The position numbers were made by a program, and so were the translations under genes. DNA of 64,000 nucleotides. It comes from Pseudomonas sp. GTDB lineage: Bacteria > Pseudomonadota > Gammaproteobacteria > Pseudomonadales > Pseudomonadaceae. The stretch covers positions 310,001 to 374,000 of the forward strand of contig VMRT01000001.1 in assembly GCA_007713455.1 (NCBI GenBank), written 5' to 3'. Shown piece after piece: positions 58,818 through 64,000 of the stretch. The notes beneath the pieces are model-generated. The model worked only from the letters and a program-made list of their open reading frames with translations, did not search any database and was not told where the DNA came from. How positions within the stretch are numbered: position 1 is the stretch's first letter; every line of letters starts with the position of its first letter.

Positions 58818-58881
58818 TCTACGTCCTGCAGACCATGCGACACGTGACTGGGTCAGGCCTTTGTTGCGGTCCCGACAGGAG

Positions 58882-59604
58882 TTACAAGCTCTTCGAAACC
58901 GAAACCACGAAGGTCGCGTCGCAGTAGTCGTCCTTGCCGACGAAGCCTGCGCATTCGCTGCCGCTCAAGCTGGTGTCGGAGTAGGTCAGGCCGAAGTCCA
59001 GACCGGCCATGGTCTTGCTCAGGCCGACCGACCAGTCGTTGTAGGTATCGTCGTTGCCGAAGGTGGCGTCCTTGAAATCGTACTTGCCGTACTGCAGGGC
59101 CAGACCGACGTCGTAGGGCAGGGCGTATTCGTAGCCGAGATAGGAGTACAGGGTGGTGTCGTCGCCGGCGAAGTCGTCGGAGTAGGCCGCGCCGGCCGTG
59201 AAGCCGTAGGCGCTCAGGCTGCCGTAGTACTCGCTGAAGTTCAGCGCGCTTTCGCCCGGGTAGTCGTACTTGATCCAGCCCAGATCGTAGGAGATGTTCT
59301 CGGTGATGTTGTTACCGAAGCCCAGGTAGTAGTCGAATTCCACCGAGGCGTCACCGCCGAAGTCGACGTTGGACGCCCAGGTGCCAACGTACAGGCCGCT
59401 CTCGTGGGCTACGTCCAGACCGCCCTGGATGGCGCCGTTGCCCTGGGTTTGCGAGATACCGCGGAACATGTAGTCCGAGGTCAGGCCGACGTTCATGCTG
59501 ACGTCGAAGTCGCCAACGGGGCTGGAGACGGTTTCCGCGACGGCGAAGCTGCTGGCAGTCACGGCGCTGGCGGCGGCGATGGCGAGGGTCAGTTTCTTGA
59601 GCAT
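58882..59604 (-). CDS. TorF-family putative porin
   Basis: The 240-residue protein has a signal peptide (MLKKLTLAIAAASAVTASSFA, cleavage near AVA) and a TorF/Gcw_chp beta-barrel. VSMNVGLTSDYMFRGISQTQGN is the family signature near residue 35. The barrel then runs in alternating aromatic strands, and the C-terminal VSVSKSL replaces a classic Phe end. It is an accessory gene inserted between accA and tilS, which adjoin in P. aeruginosa. Substrate unknown. Confidence 0.88.
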   Translation of the reverse strand: MLKKLTLAIAAASAVTASSFAVAETVSSPVGDFDVSMNVGLTSDYMFRGISQTQGNGAIQGGLDVAHESGLYVGTWASNVDFGGDASVEFDYYLGFGNNITENISYDLGWIKYDYPGESALNFSEYYGSLSAYGFTAGAAYSDDFAGDDTTLYSYLGYEYALPYDVGLALQYGKYDFKDATFGNDDTYNDWSVGLSKTMAGLDFGLTYSDTSLSGSECAGFVGKDDYCDATFVVSVSKSL

Positions 59605-59947
59605 GGTGGTATGTCCCTAAAGGTGGCGCCGGGTATTCAGTAGCCCGGCTGGTAAGTCAGCAACAGCTTTTGGAATAAGCTGAGCGGACTTTTGCATTTC
59701 CCTTGCCAACTACGAGAAAGCCAACGATTACAGAGGCCTAGCTCGAATTTGAATGCCTCGATCTGTTTGCGGCGATCTCAGATAGCCATGGGTGTGCACT
59801 GTTTTGGAGCGGCGCGGTGCGGAGGGCGTCAACGAAGGTGCGCCGCTGTGTTTGCGTCGTGCTCTTGAAAGGTGCGCACCGCTGGCGGCTGTAGTCGTGG
59901 CGTGCGCTGCCTTATGCTGGCCGCCTTGCCTGAATGAGTCGATTTCC
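59605..59947. other. TorF-porin/tilS divergent intergenic region
   Basis: The 343 bases hold the sigma-54-like promoter and a leader hairpin for the porin (CAGCTT 59664-59669 with AAGCTG 59677-59682). On the tilS side a frame from 59792 runs in phase into tilS but encodes unlike residues. No terminator or repeat is seen. Confidence 0.5.
59694..59709 (-). promoter_or_regulatory. Candidate sigma-54 promoter of TorF-porin gene
   Basis: On the minus strand TTGGCAAGGGAAATGCA has GG and GC exactly 10 bases apart, the -24/-12 spacing of RpoN promoters. It differs from the consensus TGGCACG-N4-TTGCA in only a few places. It is about 90 bases before the porin start, pointing toward it. Confidence 0.55.
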
Positions 59948-61240
59948 ATGCCGGTCGAATCCAAACTGCTCGATGCACTGCGCCCGTGGCTAGCCGCGCG
60001 GCGCTGGCTGGTCGGCTTTTCCGGCGGGCTCGATTCGACGGTGCTGCTGCATGCACTGGTGCGACTGACGCAGGGCCGAAGGTTGCCGCCAATCAGCGCC
60101 GTCCATGTGCATCACGGCCTGCAGGCGGTCGCCGATGCCTGGCCGGAGCACTGCCGGCAGGTTTGCGAGGGGCTAGGCGTGCCGCTCGAAATCGTGCGGG
60201 TGCAGGTCGCGCACGGCGCAAGCCTGGAGCGTGCCGCGCGGGATGCGCGTTACGCCGCCTTCGCTGAACGCCTCGGCGAAGGTGATCTGCTGCTGACCGC
60301 GCAGCACCGCGACGACCAGGCCGAGACGCTGCTGTTTCGTCTGTTGCGTGGTGCCGGCGTGCGCGGGCTGGCGGCTATGCCGGCGGAGCGGCCGCTGGGG
60401 CAGGGCAGGCTGCTGCGGCCGCTGCTGGCCGTTTCGCGCGCCGAGCTGCAGGCCTACGCCGACGCCCAGGGCCTGCGCTGGATCGAAGACCCGAGCAACC
60501 AGTGTGATGATCACGCGCGCAACTACCTGCGTCTGCAGGTGCTGCCGCCGATCAGCCGCCGCTGGCCACAGGCGTCGGCGAACATGGCGCGCACTGCCGC
60601 GCACATGGCCGAGGCGCAGGCGTTGCTGGATGAGCTGGCGCAGGCAGACCTTGCTGCTGCGCAGCAGCCATCTCCGGTCGACTGGCTGGCACTGCCCAGT
60701 CTCTGTCTGCCGGCGCTGCGTGCCTTGTCGCCAGCCCGACAGCGCAACGCCCTGCGTCATTGGCTGGCGCACCTCACCGAGCTTCCGGACAGCGATCACT
60801 GGTGCGGCTGGGAGTCGCTGCGCGATGCGCGAGGCGACGCCACGCCACGCTGGCGGCTGGGGCGTGGCGAGTTGCAGCGCACCGGCGAGCGGGTCTGGTG
60901 GGTGGGCAATTCATGGTTGCTGCCGGCAGAGGGGCCGCTCGCCTGGCCGCAGCCATCGACCGATCTGTCGTTGCCCGGCAATGGCAGCCTGCACCTGATC
61001 GGTACGGCCCCGGCAGGCCGACTGCAGGTGCGCTACCGAGCCGGCGGCGAGTGGCTGGTACTGCCCGGCCGCGGCCGGCGTGACCTCAAGCGCTTGCTCA
61101 ATGAGAACGGCGTGCCGGGCTTCGTTCGGGCGCGCCTGCCGCTGCTTTTCTGCGAAGACCAGTTGATCGCGGTGGGCAATCTGCCGCAACTCGACGCAGC
61201 TGCCGTTTCGCTGGTCTGGACGTTGCCGCCGGCTGACTGA
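59948..61240 (+). CDS. tilS: tRNA(Ile)-lysidine synthetase TilS
   Basis: The 430-residue enzyme modifies C34 of tRNA-Ile to lysidine, changing its codon specificity from AUG to AUA. The P-loop VGFSGGLDSTVLLHAL (SGGLDS 25-30) and the HRDDQAETLLFRLLRG motif are typical, followed by TilS substrate-binding and C-terminal domains. The frame extends 52 residues upstream, but ATG 59948 (MPVESKLLDALRPWL) fits homologues better. Confidence 0.95.
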   Translation: MPVESKLLDALRPWLAARRWLVGFSGGLDSTVLLHALVRLTQGRRLPPISAVHVHHGLQAVADAWPEHCRQVCEGLGVPLEIVRVQVAHGASLERAARDARYAAFAERLGEGDLLLTAQHRDDQAETLLFRLLRGAGVRGLAAMPAERPLGQGRLLRPLLAVSRAELQAYADAQGLRWIEDPSNQCDDHARNYLRLQVLPPISRRWPQASANMARTAAHMAEAQALLDELAQADLAAAQQPSPVDWLALPSLCLPALRALSPARQRNALRHWLAHLTELPDSDHWCGWESLRDARGDATPRWRLGRGELQRTGERVWWVGNSWLLPAEGPLAWPQPSTDLSLPGNGSLHLIGTAPAGRLQVRYRAGGEWLVLPGRGRRDLKRLLNENGVPGFVRARLPLLFCEDQLIAVGNLPQLDAAAVSLVWTLPPAD

Positions 61241-61243
61241 GGT

Positions 61244-61272
61244 TTGAGCATGTGGGGCTGATCCAGTAGACT
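61244..61272 (+). promoter_or_regulatory. Candidate sigma-70 promoter for pyrG
   Basis: TTGAGC (61244-61249) and TAGACT (61267-61272) are spaced by 17 bases, with ACGCTCCC after the -10. It lies just after tilS and about 135 bases before the pyrG start. Confidence 0.5.
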
Positions 61273-61385
61273 ACGCTCCCGTCTCAATACAGCTTTCACG
61301 GATCTTCCGAACCGTAGCAGCTGAGCCGTTGCCGCCTCGGGCGCGATGGCACCTTCGCTTTCCCCTCGCGGCGCTAGCCGCTTAA

Positions 61386-63880
<2,495 letters not shown>

Positions 63881-63913
63881 AGCCTTGCAGCTATCTACGG
63901 AGTGTTAACAACA

Positions 63914-64000
63914 ATGGCAAAGATCGTCGACATCAAGGGGCGTGAAGTTCTCGATTCCCGTGGCAACCCCACAGTGGAAGCCGACGTGATCCTGGACAAC
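63914..64000 (+). CDS. eno: Enolase, 5' part
   Basis: The first 29 residues, [19 protein letters not shown] followed by [10 protein letters not shown], are the enolase N-terminus, running off the end of the window. Enolase makes phosphoenolpyruvate in glycolysis and is part of the RNA degradosome. CGGAGTG lies 9 bases before the ATG. The order kdsA-eno is that of P. aeruginosa. Confidence 0.97.
   Translation, partial: MAKIVDIKGREVLDSRGNPTVEADVILDN

Larger units (their letters stand above)
58541..58881. other. accA-TorF-porin intergenic region with terminators and REP-like doublet
   Basis: The 341 bases contain no gene. They hold two terminator-type hairpins with similar AAACC-(C/T)GCC stems (58566-58595 and 58724-58757) and two REP-like palindromes in opposite orientation (58683-58697 and 58803-58817). 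All are annotated separately. Confidence 0.75.

Overview
The window is chromosomal DNA of a high-GC gammaproteobacterium. Nearly every protein is of Pseudomonas type, and the gene order repeats long stretches known from P. aeruginosa. The overall character suggests the Pseudomonas stutzeri group (Stutzerimonas). The genus-level call is an inference from recalled gene orders and protein families. I saw no tRNA, rRNA, CRISPR array, transposase, integrase or prophage gene.

Layout. (1) 1-3.7 kb: the 3' end of a YihY/BrkB membrane protein, then a tightly overlapping operon of a GT4 glycosyltransferase, a DUF2334 deacetylase-like protein and a flippase-like UPF0104 membrane protein, then a CsbD stress protein. 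(2) 3.7-18.9 kb: fdxA, mutS, a lone acyltransferase, pncC/cinA, recA-recX, a LOG-family protein, a beta-CASP metallohydrolase divergent from a phosphoketolase-like enzyme, a PA3611-like secreted protein, a DTW-domain tRNA-modifying enzyme, a DMT transporter and the response regulator erdR. This matches the fdxA-to-erdR order of P. aeruginosa, but the rsmZ/rpoS side of fdxA is replaced by csbD. (3) 18.9-20.7 kb: the divergent finR-fpr pair. (4) 20.8-35.2 kb: ychJ-like, DUF6231, two OmpA-type lipoproteins, a CopD-like protein, dinG, an EstB-like serine hydrolase, pdxH, a slyB-like lipoprotein and a six-gene Mrp (Sha/Pha) cation/proton antiporter operon. (5) 35.2-64 kb: glnD and map, then rpsB-tsf-pyrH-frr-uppS-cdsA-dxr-rseP-bamA-skp-lpxD-fabZ-lpxA-lpxB-rnhB-dnaE-accA, a TorF-type porin, tilS, pyrG, kdsA and the start of eno.

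Function. The last block joins translation (rpsB, tsf, frr, tilS), nucleotide synthesis (pyrH, pyrG), isoprenoid and lipid-carrier synthesis (dxr, uppS), phospholipid and fatty acid synthesis (cdsA, accA, fabZ), lipid A and Kdo synthesis (lpxD, lpxA, lpxB, kdsA), outer-membrane assembly (bamA, skp, rseP) and replication (dnaE, rnhB). The earlier blocks hold DNA repair under LexA-type boxes (recA, dinG), redox genes (fdxA, fpr-finR) and ion homeostasis (mrp).

Most interesting points: an ANR/FNR-type box in the divergent promoter of the metallohydrolase and phosphoketolase-like genes; an atypical phosphoketolase-like enzyme with altered thiamine-site residues; the uncharacterised GT4-DUF2334-flippase operon; an accessory porin between accA and tilS with a sigma-54-like promoter and a REP-like inverted doublet; and a three-block rearrangement relative to the P. 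aeruginosa order. No clearly new defence or mobile system is visible; most of the window is housekeeping.
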